DNA of 64,000 bases from Blastomussa wellsi (GCA_947652115.1 OX393570.1:11452343-11516342); one strand, 5' to 3'. Numbered from the stretch's first letter, positions 24,089 through 34,896 are shown. Translations and numbers: made by a program. The notes: generated by a model not told the origin, from the sequence alone.

Positions 24089-25479
24089 CTACACTGCTGA
24101 GGCTTCTGCTGGAACTCGAGTCACACCGTTTTCCTCCTGGACTAACACCGCTCCTCCTCTTTCGTTGAAATATGCAAGAACTGGTGCACTGGCTAACTGT
24201 TGCTTCAATTTCAAGTCCTGAAACGACTTCTCTTGTTCGCTGCCCCACACAAATGGCACTCCATGTCTGGAAATTACTCGCAGGGGCTTTGCGATGGTTG
24301 CGAAATTGGCAACAAGCCGTACACTAAAGCCTACCATCCCGAGAAACCTCCTCACCTCTGCTGGCGTAGGTGGACGGCTCGCCTACAGTACAGCACGCAC
24401 TTTCTCTTCCGTTGACCCAATACCATACTTTGACACAAGAGGCCCCATAAATACTACCTTGTCCATTTGGTATTGGCACTTGTCAGGATTAAGGGTGAAT
24501 TTCGTCTCCTCTTGTCTTTGTACCACTTGGTAAAGGTTCCTGTCGTGCTCTTCCACATTTTTGCCACGTATTATCAGATCATTTGCAATATTTTGTAAAC
24601 CACTAATGTCGGAAAACACTTGTCTGAGTATCTTCCGGTAGTTCTCAGGAGCGAGCTCACTCCAAAGCTCAGACATTTGTATCTGAACAACCCATAATGT
24701 GCGGCGAATGTGGTTCTCTCTTGATGGCTCGTCTAGCTCGATCTGATGAAACCCCAGGCGGAGATCCAGTTTCGAAAATATTGTACTACCATTGAGGCTC
24801 TAAAGTACGTCGTCGACTAACAGCCTCGTTGGCTATCCTCATATCCACACAAAGTCTAATATAGCCTGATGACGTGGGTTCGACTGCTAAAGGACTCACC
24901 CACGAGGTTGGCCCATCTACCCGCTCCACTTATCTTAAGCGATGAGGTCCTCTACCTTTTCAGTTACTTTCAGTGCATATGTATGCGTATTGGCTTCTTG
25001 ACTATTGGTGCCACCTCTGGATCAATATGTAGTTTCAGCTGGTACTCTTTTAACTTGCCTACACCCTCAAAGACGTTTCGGTATTGAGCCGTCGTCGAGG
25101 CAATGTTCTCTCCAACTACATTACCATCAGATTCACTGCCAGCATTTCGCCCAATTAGGAGAACACCTATGGCTTTAGAAATTTCATGGCCCAAAAGACA
25201 TCGACCACTGTTCCACCAACAGAAATCTCCATTTGAATCTGACCGACCACTTCCAAGTCTCTCCCACCTATGACCATAGGCATATAGTCGTCTGAGACAC
25301 TTTTCCATGATAGTGTTAAGGCCTTGTGCCTTGAGTTCTGCATACTCACTCATGCCCTTAAGATTGCTTACTGAGCCAGAATCAGTAAGTACTCTCGTTG
25401 GTATACCATCGACGCTAACATCCACCACTGGTTCTCTACACATAGTCATGTTACATCTATCTTCTTGCCCTTTGGTCAC
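24089..25479 (-). pseudogene. protease and reverse transcriptase (gypsy pol remnant)
   Basis: Pieces in shifting frames: a protease motif TRVLTDSGSVSN near 25400, a linker region near 25000-25100 (KLKEYQLKLHIDPEV), fingers-palm RT sequence near 24600 (NYRKILRQVFSDISGLQNIA), thumb region (KFTLNPDKCQYQ) and the connection to RNase H (RRFLGMVGF, PLRVISRHGVPF, SFQDLKL). The catalytic-loop region reads IANDLII, so the usual second-from-last Asp pair is altered. Frame breaks separate the blocks. The copy is dead. Confidence 0.85.
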
Positions 25480-25645
25480 TGCAAATGCAAATTTACAGTC
25501 CTCCTCTTCACAAGCAGATACCTCCTGCCCCCTACAAAATTAGTACCAGGTGTATGCCTACCAGGATCACGGCGTTGGTCAGTATTACCCTTTGCTGCAT
25601 ACTGACTCCCCTTTTGACAACACAAAAATACCTTCCACATCTTGT

Positions 25646-26315
25646 TCATTTCTTTCCTTTTACTGGGCAATATCTATCCATGGCCAAATACCCTTCTATT
25701 CCACAATTGAAGCACTTCCTGTCTGTGCTCTTTAGTCCTCTTTGCCTCGCTTTAATTGCATTGAAATACTCTTCTTCTATCTGTTGTGGCTTTGTTGTCA
25801 TGTTCGTTTCCTGTTGACGAGCGGCCTCACATGCACGGGCTTTGTCTAAGGCAGCTTTCAAGATAATATTTTTCTGTTCCAATAATTTCCGCCTCAGTTC
25901 AAAATCTCTTAACGTTTCGATCAGCTGGTCCCGCAAGTTGTCGTTTAAACTCGTTCTAAAACCGCAATGGCCTGCTTGCTTTCGAAGGCGAGCCATAAAC
26001 TGGTCAGCGGTCTCTCCCTCAAGCGATGCCATTTGTCAGAAAACAATGGTGCTCATATGGAATATACTCTTCGACCCAAAAATGGGAATCGAACGAGTTT
26101 ATGTTCATCATAATCATCCTCTGGGATCGGACCAGGGTCTTGTAAATCCTTGAAGATATCCTGAACGTCCATTCCCGCGAAATGCAACAGTTGAGACGTC
26201 TTCTTATATGCATCATCGATTCCCTTTCCAGCTGCGTAGTATTCGAAGGCACGCTTCATCTTACACCACTTCTCTGCAACCTGTGAGGCAGGGTCACTCA
26301 AATGCAACGGAGGTT
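25646..26315 (-). pseudogene. gag remnant with degenerate zinc knuckle
   Basis: The first block (SDPASQVAEKWCKMKRAFEY) is capsid-like. A second block in another frame (LEGETADQFMARLRKQAGHC, DNLRDQLIETL) matches the gypsy gag core. It ends with CFNCGIEGY...RYCP, a nucleocapsid CCHC knuckle in which the expected His is Tyr and the spacing is off. A frameshift lies between the two blocks near 26030-26060. Confidence 0.82.
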
Positions 26316-26327
26316 AATGCTTTTGAG

Positions 26328-26343
26328 TCATCCTCGTCGCCAA
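26328..26343 (-). promoter_or_regulatory. primer-binding site of the gypsy element
   Basis: TTGGCGACGAGGATGA follows the 5' LTR directly. GGCGACGAGG-type sequences at this place are common in animal Ty3/gypsy elements and are read as the tRNA primer site. Confidence 0.7.
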
Positions 26344-26471
26344 TATAATATTTCTAGATGGCCACTAAGGTCCAAAACACGAACAACACTCAGTTGCTTA
26401 CACTCGCTCGTGCTACACACGAGTTCCAGTTCCCGCGCTACTGGTGTCCCGGATGTCACGCAAACACCACA
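26344..26471 (-). repeat. 5' LTR of the gypsy element
   Basis: About 128 bp on the minus strand, starting TGTGGTGTTTGCGTGACATC and ending CTAGAAATATTATA next to the primer-binding site. Matches the 3' LTR at 22809-22961. Confidence 0.88.
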
Positions 26472-26693
26472 AGTACCACAAGTTACAAGTCTGTAAATTC
26501 CATCGGTTATAATACGTATATTGTTTCCAATAGATGTAAATAGAACTCTGATATGGAATCTTATGGCTTCACTGAAGGACTTAGAAGATGCATTGCCATT
26601 GCAAGGATGGGACATCTCAATTAACAGGAGTACATATTTGAAGTGGGCAGGTACCTGCTGTACACAACCAAATTTAAGCTCCTTCTTATCTTA

Positions 26694-26770
26694 TTCTGGA
26701 AACCGGGATAAGCTCCCGCGGTATGCCCCACTAGGCTCGACGCAGGCTTTGCCTTGCTTGCCTTATCTTG
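26694..26770 (-). mobile_element. tail fragment of the SINE family
   Basis: GGAAACCGGGATAAGCTCCC followed by GGTATGCCCCACTAGGCTCG resembles the 3' part of the SINE copies at 9490 and 32079 (ACCGGAATAAGTTCCGGC, GGGCCACTTGGCACGACG). Only the tail is present. Confidence 0.55.
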
Positions 26771-27343
26771 TTCTAACGAAAATTTCTTTGACGGCTTTTC
26801 AAAATGTTTTTGTTTCCGTAAAAGAGATTTAAATATACAAAATTGTTCCTGAAGTTTAGTGATTATGCATCTGTAGTTGGAAAACTGAATACTCTATTCT
26901 ACTACTTGTACGTTAGCCCGCGAGTTTAGAGGGACATCTAATGTCATTTGCTTGGATTAACTTTTTTAAACGATGTGTTAATGTTATTTTTTTGGGTAAG
27001 TGAAAGCAACTCAAGCGTGAACGTCAGTTGGACAAGTAAACAAGAATTAAACCGTTCATCGTAAAAACACACAATAGAGCCCTGTGGTTGGTACGAACAT
27101 AAAAAAATACAGCGAATTATAAACTTTAAAGCCAGCTTTTCATTTATTTCGTTAAAAAGCGTGTGAACTTGAATTTGTTTCTATCAAGATATAAAAACAA
27201 AATAGCATTCTATTTCTGCTAAACAGCAAGTGGAAATTGTTTAACTCTCCTTGAACACGTTGCCATCCCTGGTTCACGCTAAGCCGATCACATTTTCTGG
27301 TGTTTAGTTCCTATAAACTTAGACACACGCAATTAACCCTTAC

Positions 27344-27434
27344 CTGCTGGTTTCACATAATACGTTGCCTTTACGATTAACAAGGCAGACGAAAGAAGAC
27401 AAGCAAGACATACACAGTGGTAAAATCCTTCCAT
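27344..27434 (-). CDS. signal-peptide first exon (locus D)
   Basis: ATG at 27434 opens MEGFYHCVCLACLLSSALLI, then VKATYYVKPA, and the exon ends at a GTAAGG donor in phase 1. The hydrophobic core with small residues following is a good secretory signal; cleavage near VKA is likely. The phase fits the 55-codon exon at 22736, nearly 5 kb away because of the retroelement. Confidence 0.75.
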
Positions 27435-28537
27435 GCCTTCAAAGGATTCGAAACTCTTACACAGGTTAAGAAAACAGTGTCGCTCGGGTTACAGGTGCAT
27501 TCACTCGAGGAGAGCATACCATTCTGTAACGCTGATTATATGCATTTGCGTATTACGTCATACTTTGGGGACGGATACTTAATCTGTTTGCACGGTTCAT
27601 TCAGACGTGCTTCAAGAACATGAAATTTAGGGCTACACCAATAAAAAGTCGCGAAAAGCCGGCTTGTGGTTTAAATTTCCCTGTCGCACTTGTTGATGTT
27701 TACCTATGAATATTCCCTATTTACGTTTTGATTTTAAGCAGGTGTCGCGATGTAGAAGCCGTATTCTCCAGTGACGGTATAACAAGCCCCGCCTACGCAA
27801 TTTTTAATGATTATACCACATGCTTCTATCCACCCACCTAATCCAGCGCTAATGGAACCAGGAATACGTATAGAGGACAAGAACCAGTCATGATTATTAT
27901 GCAGGGTAGATGGCAAAGAGGAAACAGAAGACCAATCAAACGCTTTCTTAAATCAACCGATACCTTCATGTCTTGAACAGTAAGGAGTAATTTTATTCCA
28001 CTGTGGTTTGCAATAGTACTAAATTACCTTTACATTACCTGTTCTCTATTTTGTCTTGCTAGAAACAACAAAAATTTCCATTGAGTATTCTGATATCTAC
28101 AGAAAGGTTTATTTGGCCATATTTCAACCAAGGGAAGGAAGATGGTAAGATTGATCACTGTTCAATCACTTACACTGCCAGAAAAACATATTTCTTAAAA
28201 CGAATTACAGATAGAAATTCAGTTTGTTGACAACATATTTAATATACTTTAATATACCCACTTAGCTTAACTTTCAAATATTTAATATCTATTTGGTAAA
28301 TTAAGACGCGAAAGAGAACGGAAAGTGAGAGAAAGACATGTAGATAATCTCGGAGCATATCAGCACTACACATATTCAAAACTAACTCCTCATTGTCAGT
28401 GGCTAGTGTTGGATATTTACCTCGTCGCTTCCAAGACTAGCTACCTGCACTTCGGTGAATAGGCCTTATCACGGTTTTCTACACCATCTTAACGGATAGG
28501 ACCCTTATATTACATTACTTGTTAAAACTCGTGTAAA

Positions 28538-28769
28538 TTACAGTCTTTCCCGTCAAACCGTGAACACCAGAGAAAATTCCTGGAATGTTTATTGTGTAGT
28601 GACCAATCGCAGCAAAGTTCAGAACACGCGAACAAACCTCAAAACCACAAACTAATGACCGTTGCTGTTTGCGGTTCAGTTTTCTCACACCTGATTGGCT
28701 TTTTCTTTGTAACACAATAACATTCCATGAACATTTCTGGTGTTCACGGTTTTACGGGAAAGACTGTAA
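28538..28769. mobile_element. MITE-like element with about 50-bp inverted ends
   Basis: TTACAGTCTTTCCCGTCAAA and the following CCGTGAACACCAGA are inverted at the right end as TCTGGTGTTCACGGTTTTAC and GGGAAAGACTGTAA. The element lies between loci B and D. Confidence 0.8.
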
Positions 28770-29025
28770 ATCTTTCAATTTTAATGGTACTTCAAATGTA
28801 GAAATGGTACTTTAATACTTTAATGGTACTTTAAATGTGGAAAATCCGACAACGTTCCAATGCTCCTATTCCTGGCGACTTTTAGCACGTTATTTTCTAA
28901 TGTAATTGGGGTCAAGTAAAGAATGTTGTGCTTTTGTTGCAGTTCGTTTTAGGTTTGAAAGCGAAATGGCTTAGTTTGACTGGACTATTGTTACCGAGGA
29001 TCAAACGTCACATAAACATCAACAC

Positions 29026-29031
29026 TTTATT
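29026..29031 (-). terminator. possible polyadenylation signal of locus B
   Basis: AATAAA on the minus strand, about 640 nt after the stop codon at 29669. It is the first canonical hexamer I find downstream. A cDNA end would be needed to confirm. Confidence 0.35.
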
Positions 29032-29668
29032 TACACAAATAGTGTAATTACTTGCATAACATTTCATCTTTTTAAGAGGTAGAGGTAATTAATATTAAAG
29101 ATTTTCGACTGTTCTAACTTTTAACTTAACTCTAAATCAAAGAATTGGAAAACGTTTGACCGTGTGATTGATATTCTATATTAACAATAGACGTACGGGT
29201 ACCTTCGGAATTGGGGGACTGTAACCTCCCTGCCTGAAAAATTACTCAATTCCTTAATGTGTTAGCGTTGACCGCGCAAAAATTGCAACTGCTGCTGCCC
29301 GAATTCTGAGCGTTTTGCCCGAAAAATGTCGACAATTATCGAAACTTGGGGGCTCATATGGGTGGCGAAGAAGTTTCTTAGAACTACCCCATTTTCCTAC
29401 AAGAAAGATGTTCAAATCTTAAAAGAAAGCGCCTTTATGACTCTCTAAAATATATTATTTGAAAACCAATGGTCATTGTGGGCGCTTTAACCAACTGAGA
29501 TCGTAAATTGACCTAACGTGTTTACATCCTAGTTGCTTCCTTCACATCAACGTGATGATTCATTTGTTCTGTTCCCACATGCTCCCATGCACTCCGTTAC
29601 GCATGACAAATTGCACAATTGTAACCTGCCAAATGAATTACATGACCTGAATTGGATAGCAACAAGGT

Positions 29669-29937
29669 CTATGTATGTCCGAACTGGCCACCATATTGAT
29701 TTTTGATCGAGTGCTTTCTTAGATGCAATTCTTTATCGTCCTTTTTACCCTCTTCGTCAATACTAATCACCCGGTAAACATAATTACAACCTTGTACCCC
29801 AACACAGTCTTGCTGATCATTTTTACCACCGCCAGGCTTTACTGAAGGGCACCTTTGGAAGTCTCTCGTGATGCACTGGTCCGATGGCCCATCTTTGCTG
29901 TAGTTCTGCCCCACATTTGGACCCGAGTAGCACTCGC
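29669..29937 (-). CDS. WSC-like second half E6 and carboxyl terminus (locus B)
   Basis: The exon starts after TTTTTAAG with G-ECYSGPNVGQNYS, where other copies have ECWSG, so Trp is Tyr here. Then come DQCITRDFQRC and QDCVGVQGCNYVYRV, keeping the core cysteines with one extra. After the module a charged tail (DEEGKKDDKELHLRKHSIKN) leads to a TAG stop at 29669-29671. It is the only second-half exon that carries a stop, so it ends the gene. The tail has no membrane segment, which agrees with a secreted product. Confidence 0.88.
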
Positions 29938-30504
29938 CTTAAAAACAGTATTTGTATTGTATTAACGACGATGTAAACCATTTTAAAACGCTCTTTAAAA
30001 CTTTTAAAAATTTTTATTCTCTTCTCCAGAGGATTGAAACGTTTGCAAAGCGGAGCAAAGACTGTGTAATCAGACAAGCAACTTGGAGGTCACCTTTAAA
30101 ACAAAAATTGTCGGTTGACATGAACAGACCCCAAAACGATGATCGGCATAAAGCTGGGCAAACTACAACATTTGACAAAAGTAGTTGACACATTGATTTC
30201 AATTTGCAGTTTTTAAGGCATATTTATCACTCTTTTCTCGGGTACACTATACTCCGCCAAAATACGACCTCCTCCCCCCTCATCCAATGTTGTATGATTC
30301 CAGTGAAGGACTAAAATATTGATAGAGGCAGGGGGTTAAATGAAGGGACAAGGGGTGGACTGAGTCTGTAATACAATAAAATGAGGCTTAAAGTGACAAT
30401 ATGTCAATACTTTTGTCACTAATTTTAGCTAAAACAAGGGAATTGGTAATTTAGGCAGTAGCTGAAGTCTTTAATATACATAAAAAATGTTTCAGACATC
30501 TTAC

Positions 30505-30735
30505 CGTGATTTTGCACTCCAAAATACTTGTACCCAAGCTCTTGAGCTCGTTCAGCACATCTACAGAGTACATCACCGAGGTAGGTGTCCAGTTCCCCTA
30601 GCTGTGCCTCCTTACCGCTGTATTTAAGTGAAGTCTTGTTCATGTCAGTAAAGATAAGTTCTGGTATCGGGCGGGGAGAAATTTTTTTGTCTGCGTAGCA
30701 TCCGACATTTTCGAACTGTGTGAAGCAAGCCTCAG
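30505..30735 (-). CDS. WSC-like first half W7 (locus B)
   Basis: 231 nt, phase 1 at both ends; acceptor TTTTAACTGCAG, donor GTAAGA. Conserved signals in order: ACF, VGCYADKK, PRPIPELIFTD, LDTYLGDVLCRCAERAQE, YKYFGVQNHG. The WxxW pair before the Tyr in other copies reads LGELDTY here, so both Trp are lost. All four first-half cysteines are present. Confidence 0.9.
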
Positions 30736-31033
30736 CTGCAGTTAAAACATATTAATAATCATTAGTTCAGTTCAGAATTAAGGAAGCTCGAAAGAGTTTT
30801 CTCATTGTTATAGTACTTGTAAAACGATGTAGGATTACAGAAAAGTTGTTTCGATCATTCGGGCAAATATGAATAAATTTACAACTCTATTATTGAGTAA
30901 TACTTTAAAAATGTTTTTGATGTCATAGACCTCAACAGTGACAAAAGAACCCCAAATTTCAGTTTTTGCCAATTATCTTTAAAACTAAGTCGGTGACCAG
31001 CCTTTTTCCTTTCGTTATTTAAAAGCTCCCTAA

Positions 31034-31605
31034 TTCTGTATTTGGCCTGCAACCAGTATAAGAAAAATCTGTGTTGTGGAATTTAGCTATATCAAAAAGT
31101 CGCCATTTTTATTTCGTTATTTAATTCTGTATTTGGTCTGCCAGTATTAGAAAAATCTGTGTTGTGGAATTTAGCTTTATCAAAAAGTCGCCATTTTTAT
31201 TCCGTTATTTAATTCTGTATTTGGTCTGCCAGTATTAGAAAAATCTGTGTTGTGGAATTTAGCTATGTCAAAAAGTCGCCATTTTTATTTCGTTATTTCA
31301 TTCTGTATTTGGTCTGCCAGTATTAGAAAAATCTGTGTTGTGGAATTCAGCTATATCAGGAAGTCGCCATTTTCATTTCGTTATTTAAAAGCTCCCTTAA
31401 TTCTGTATTTGATCTGCCAGTATTAGAAAAATCTGCGTTGTGGAAGTTAGTTATATCAAAAAGTCGCCATTTTTATTTCGTTATTTAATCCTGTATTTAA
31501 TCTGCCAGTATTAGAAAAATCTGCGTTGTGGAATTTAGCTATATCAGAAAGTCCTTAATTCTGTATTTGACCTGCAAGTATTAGAAAACTCTGTGTTGTG
31601 GAATG
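31034..31605. repeat. minisatellite, about six and a half copies of a 90-bp unit
   Basis: The unit reads TTCTGTATTTGGTCTGCCAG, then TATTAGAAAAATCTGTGTTG, TGGAATTTAGCTATATCAAA and AAGTCGCCATTTTTATTTCG. Copies start near 31036, 31126, 31213, 31302, 31400, 31490 and 31558; the last is partial. Units differ by a few bases and one 10-bp segment (AAAAGCTCCC). It lies in the intron between E5 and W7. Confidence 0.92.
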
Positions 31606-32078
31606 AAAGAGAAAGAGATTCCACAGCACAATTTTTGCCCAAACTTGCCTATTTGAATCAGCGTGATGAATGTAGACGAGTTAATTTTCGAAATAAAAAT
31701 GTCTTCCGCACGTTTAATTTCCGGTTTACCGCGAAGGGAGTTAATCGAGATTTACGGAAAATTAAAGTTGGCGTAAAGAAGTAAAGTAAAGCTCAGTACA
31801 TTCAAAGAGGACAGAGCACAACCTCAATGTTGGCTCCTGTAAAATACCTAATTGCCATAACCGTAAACGCCCTTAAACGCGTATTTATGTTACTGTGCGT
31901 AAAGTTGATGAAAAAATGGCATAAAGATGACATTCAAGAAATATTACGCCAACGTTTGCTTAAATTAGTCTCATAACCAAGCTTTAAAGTAAAGCTGGTG
32001 TAAGGGCCAGCTTTCCAATTGTTAAAGGTGGCGTAAAGCTGCGTAAGTACACATTTAAGCCGAATTTACCTCGGCTTT

Positions 32079-32358
32079 GGGAGGCATGGTGGCCTTATGG
32101 TTAGTGCGCTGGACTCCTGATCGGATGGTCCGGGTTCGAGCCCTGGCCGGGGCACTACGTTGTGTTCTTGGGCAAGACACTTTACTCTCACAGTGCTTCT
32201 CTCCACCCAGGTGTTTAAATGGGTACCGGCGAAATAATGCTGGGGGGTAACCCTGCGATGGACTATGGACTGGGTGAGTAGAAATATTCCTAGCTGCGAA
32301 ATGCTACTGAAACCGGAATAAGTTCCGGCAGTATGGGCCACTTGGCACGACGCGCGTT
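32079..32358 (+). mobile_element. tRNA-derived SINE, plus orientation
   Basis: Starts GGGAGGCATGGTGGCCTTAT with GGTTAGTGCGCTGG (box A-like) and GGGTTCGAGCCC (box B-like), then the same body as the copy at 9490. It is flanked by TTTACCTCGGCTTT (32065) and TTTACGTCGGCTTT (32359), a target duplication with one mismatch. It lies in a locus B intron, opposite to the gene. Confidence 0.85.
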
Positions 32359-32590
32359 TTTACGTCGGCTTTACACCGCAGTAAAGTTATCTTTTCACGG
32401 TGTGTTAATGATATACGCTAATGATATACGCTAGGTTTTCTGCTGCAAGAAAAATTAAGCAAATAAAAGATTGAAAAGACGAGATGAAAGAGACAGAGAG
32501 AGGAAAGTAATGTGAGAAATGAAGAGTGGTTCATGTACAACTTGATCTTCTTCTAAGAGCCACAGCTACTTATGACTATTTGATATTTAC

Positions 32591-32770
32591 CTTGCTCAGT
32601 CTCGTGATCCTCTTGGATATTATAGACAAACGTAGTTGTTTTATTTCCACAACAAACATTCCTGTCTTTAAGATCTGTATCACACTGAGCGAATTCTGTA
32701 GTGATACAGAATTCAGACGAGCCGCCTTTGCTGTATCGTTTTTTAGTACTTTTTCCCGACCAACATTCCC
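32591..32770 (-). CDS. WSC-like second half E5, divergent (locus B)
   Basis: 180 nt, phase 1 at both ends, acceptor TTTGATTTGCAG, donor GTAAAT. It reads GECWSGKSTKKRYSKGG, then EFCITTEF, QCDTDLKDRNVCCGNKTTTF and VYNIQEDHE. The usual CVG is CCG, which adds a cysteine, and the insert before it is longer than in other copies. One N-glycosylation-type site (NKT) is present. The correct frame is not the longest open frame here, so simple ORF calling misses it. Confidence 0.85.
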
Positions 32771-33004
32771 CTGCAAATCAAAACGAAATAAACAGTTACT
32801 CCGGGCTACCGCGAGACCACCACGTCAAATCGATATAGAATGAATGTGATACCAAGTAATTGCGTTGTGACTAAGATAAAGGCAACAAATGCAAGGAAAC
32901 GATGGCATATACTTGTTATATTTCGATATAAATCTATATCATCTTCAGACTAAGGTGATATGCATGTAGCAGAAATTTAAATACTGCGAGATGGTACAAC
33001 AGCA

Positions 33005-33375
33005 TTAACACGTGAAAATGAAAACAAAGAACGAAACTATCAGGCAAAGTTCCCTTCTGGCTTTTAAACCAGTGTTCAAAAATGGTGTTGAACGCTTGAT
33101 ATCGTAAGCTTCTTTATATAGTAATAGATTCCAAATGTAATCACGGTCTATTATGTTTGTGTTACCACGCACGGTTTGGGTGAGAAATTCTTTGTTCATT
33201 GCAGTAGAAGGTGAGTTGTTCTCATTGATGAAAATATTCGGTAAGTTGTATAAACCGTGTATGTGTTTGATCTGATCGCAATAGCGCAGATTTTTATATA
33301 CAGCGCTTTCTTTGTCCGTGAGCGCATGTTCTTGTGTGCGGACAAGCAAAGTTCTGTACGTTTTGCCGATATTAT
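33005..33375 (-). pseudogene. GIY-YIG endonuclease tail of a Penelope-like element
   Basis: The minus-strand frame starts NIGKTYRTLLVRTQEHALTD, then YKNLRYCDQIKHIH, and later YKEAYDIKRSTPFLNTGLKA. The order Y/N-IGKT...R...EH, then a Tyr-Lys-Glu-Ala motif and LNTGLKA, matches the carboxyl end of GIY-YIG-bearing retroelement polymerases of animals. The upstream part, including reverse transcriptase, is absent. It is a truncated insertion in the intron between W6 and E5. Confidence 0.6.
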
Positions 33376-33534
33376 TTGCTGTATGATTTGCTGTATTTAT
33401 TGCACAGAGAGGGGGTGCGATGGGTGCGCTTGCCACCCCCCCCCCCCCACAGGCTTACGGAGGCCCACATTTTTGTTGTCCACCGATGTAAAAAAAAGTA
33501 TACAGTATATAGTATAGTATAGTTCTGTCTTGAT

Positions 33535-33710
33535 TTCAAACTTTATTTCTCAAACTCATTAATAATTCATCACGTTAAAACAAAGGAAATCAGAACCGTA
33601 ACCGTGGTTTGGAAATGTGATCTTAATTACCATAGACAGTGCTGCGCGTCGTATTTTCAACTCTCTTCTCGGTGTTTGGAAACGCGATGAAACACTGTCT
33701 CTCGTGTATA
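33535..33710. repeat. dispersed repeat, copy 1
   Basis: TCATTAATAATTCATCACGT, AACCGTAACCGTGGTTTGGA and GTGATCTTAATTA recur, inverted, at 52870-52980. Its right end (CGGTGTTTGGAAACGCGATG, AACACTGTCTCTCGTGT) matches 52712-52760. Probably a MITE-like family with two diverged copies in this window. Confidence 0.75.
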
Positions 33711-34119
33711 ATATATTACTTCTATATTTGTTAGTTTTTAAATATTGACATTATCCTCTAATACTGTAAAATACATGCGTAAAGTAATCTCTGCGCCAAT
33801 AATTTCATTTTAAAGTTGAAAAGTTTGAGTAATATTCACGTTTTTCAGTTCGCTTTTGGGTGCCTGTTTTGATATCATATTGCCTTCAAACCGCACGAAA
33901 TGCAGTATAAAACAACCTCGTTTTCTTAAATTTCTGGCGGATGGCGCATGCGGTGCACATTCTGTCCGTCTCCTTGTCGGATCGCACCCTCCCGAAAAAA
34001 ACTTGACTACGGGCCTGTTGCAGACTATAAATTTCACAAGCCTTGCAATAAACAACAAAAGTCACCCAAAACAAAAGTAATCAACACTCTCTCAGGTCAA
34101 TGTTAGCATTTATACTCAC

Positions 34120-34344
34120 CAAAGTTTTCTATTCCAAAGTATTTAAATCCTTTTGCCTTTGACAGCTGAGCACATCGACAAACCACATCATTCAAGTAGC
34201 TATCCCAGCTTCCCCAGTCCACTGGGAAACCGCTGAACTTAGCGGTACTGTTGTCAAGATCAGTGAACATCAGTTGAGGTAAAGGTCTTGGACTTTGCAG
34301 ATCATTAAAACAGCCTTTCTTGATAAAGTCAACAGGACAGTCCT
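34120..34344 (-). CDS. WSC-like first half W6 (locus B)
   Basis: 225 nt, 75 codons, phase 1 at both ends; acceptor TTTTGCAG, donor GTGAGT. Order of conserved signals: DCP, KKGCFND, PRPLPQLMFTDLD, VDWGSWDSYLNDVVCRCAQL, FKYFGIENFG. One N-glycosylation-type site (NST). A clean copy of the module first half. Confidence 0.93.
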
Positions 34345-34539
34345 CTGCAAAATAAGAAAAATCATACCATACCCTGTTAAATTACTTGTCTGTAGTGGTT
34401 TGCATTATGTCCGAGTCGACGTAATAACCTCTGACCAATAACAACGAACACAATCCAAGGAACCAATCAGAAACAAACGAACACAAAACAAGTTTACCTA
34501 GGGAGGAAAGGGAAATTTTGGAAGTCATCTAATGCTTAC

Positions 34540-34614
34540 CATAAACCACTCCCTGTATTTTGGCATTACTTGGTGTGGCTGTTGTTGGAACTGGTGAGGG
34601 TTGTATCTGCGCCC
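34540..34614 (-). CDS. Pro/Thr linker exon (locus B)
   Basis: 75 nt, acceptor ATCACAACAG, donor GTAAGC, phase 1. It encodes AQIQPSPVPTTATPSNAKIQ followed by GVVY. It separates E4 from W6. Confidence 0.7.
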
Positions 34615-34896
34615 CTGTTGTGATTCAAGTGATAAAAGTTATCTTCTGTACCTTTTGCGTCTATTCGTTCATGGTTCACCTAATGCCGGCCTAGATTAGC
34701 TGAGGCTATACGCGGGTTTCTTAAATTCTGTACATATTTTTGAAGTAAATAAAGTTTATATGTCGTCGTTGAATAAACAAGGAAACGTCATAGCTAAAGA
34801 GGTTCATGTTCAGTGAAAAGCATTTAAAAATATTTGAGCTCTGCTCACCTATAAATACGTGCCTGTATGTGTGACCTTATAGCTGTTATTGAAGTT

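Larger units (their letters stand above)
22809..26471 (-). mobile_element. internally deleted Ty3/gypsy LTR retrotransposon
   Basis: A 3.66-kb minus-strand element with two LTRs, a tRNA-type primer site, gag, protease, reverse transcriptase and only the tail of integrase. Most of RNase H and the integrase core are missing between about 23510 and 24090. The flanking bases GTACT and GGACT may be a target duplication with one change. Frames are interrupted at several places, so this copy is not autonomous. It sits in the first intron of locus D in the same orientation as the gene. Confidence 0.92.
21129..27434 (-). other. Locus D: secreted Pro/Ser/Thr- and Cys-Pro-rich protein (model)
   Basis: Five minus-strand exons join in one frame: signal peptide (27434-27344), a 55-codon exon (22736-22572), a 121-codon Cys/Pro exon (22181-21819), a 15-codon Ser/Lys linker (21661-21617) and a 22-codon linker (21194-21129). 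All internal edges are phase 1. The sum is 730 nt, about 243 residues, with no stop, so at least one 3' exon is missing. The first intron holds the whole gypsy element. No known folded domain is recognised. It lies head-to-tail between loci B and A and shares their phase pattern, which suggests common origin by exon shuffling. It could also be an alternative 5' end that splices to locus A exons. Confidence 0.55.
27435..29668. other. intergenic region between loci B and D
   Basis: No gene is seen. It should contain the 3' UTR of locus B (right side) and the promoter of locus D (left side). One MITE-like palindrome lies at 28538-28769. The rest is AT-rich unique-looking sequence. Confidence 0.5.

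Noticed and set aside
31034..31605. CRISPR-like regular repeats
   Set aside because: The whole unit of about 90 bp repeats with no variable spacers, and the context is eukaryotic introns. It is a minisatellite.
32079..32170. Possible tRNA gene
   Set aside because: Box A-like and box B-like signals are present, but the sequence is the head of a SINE that recurs at 9490 and 47259 and cannot fold to a full cloverleaf with a matched acceptor stem by eye.
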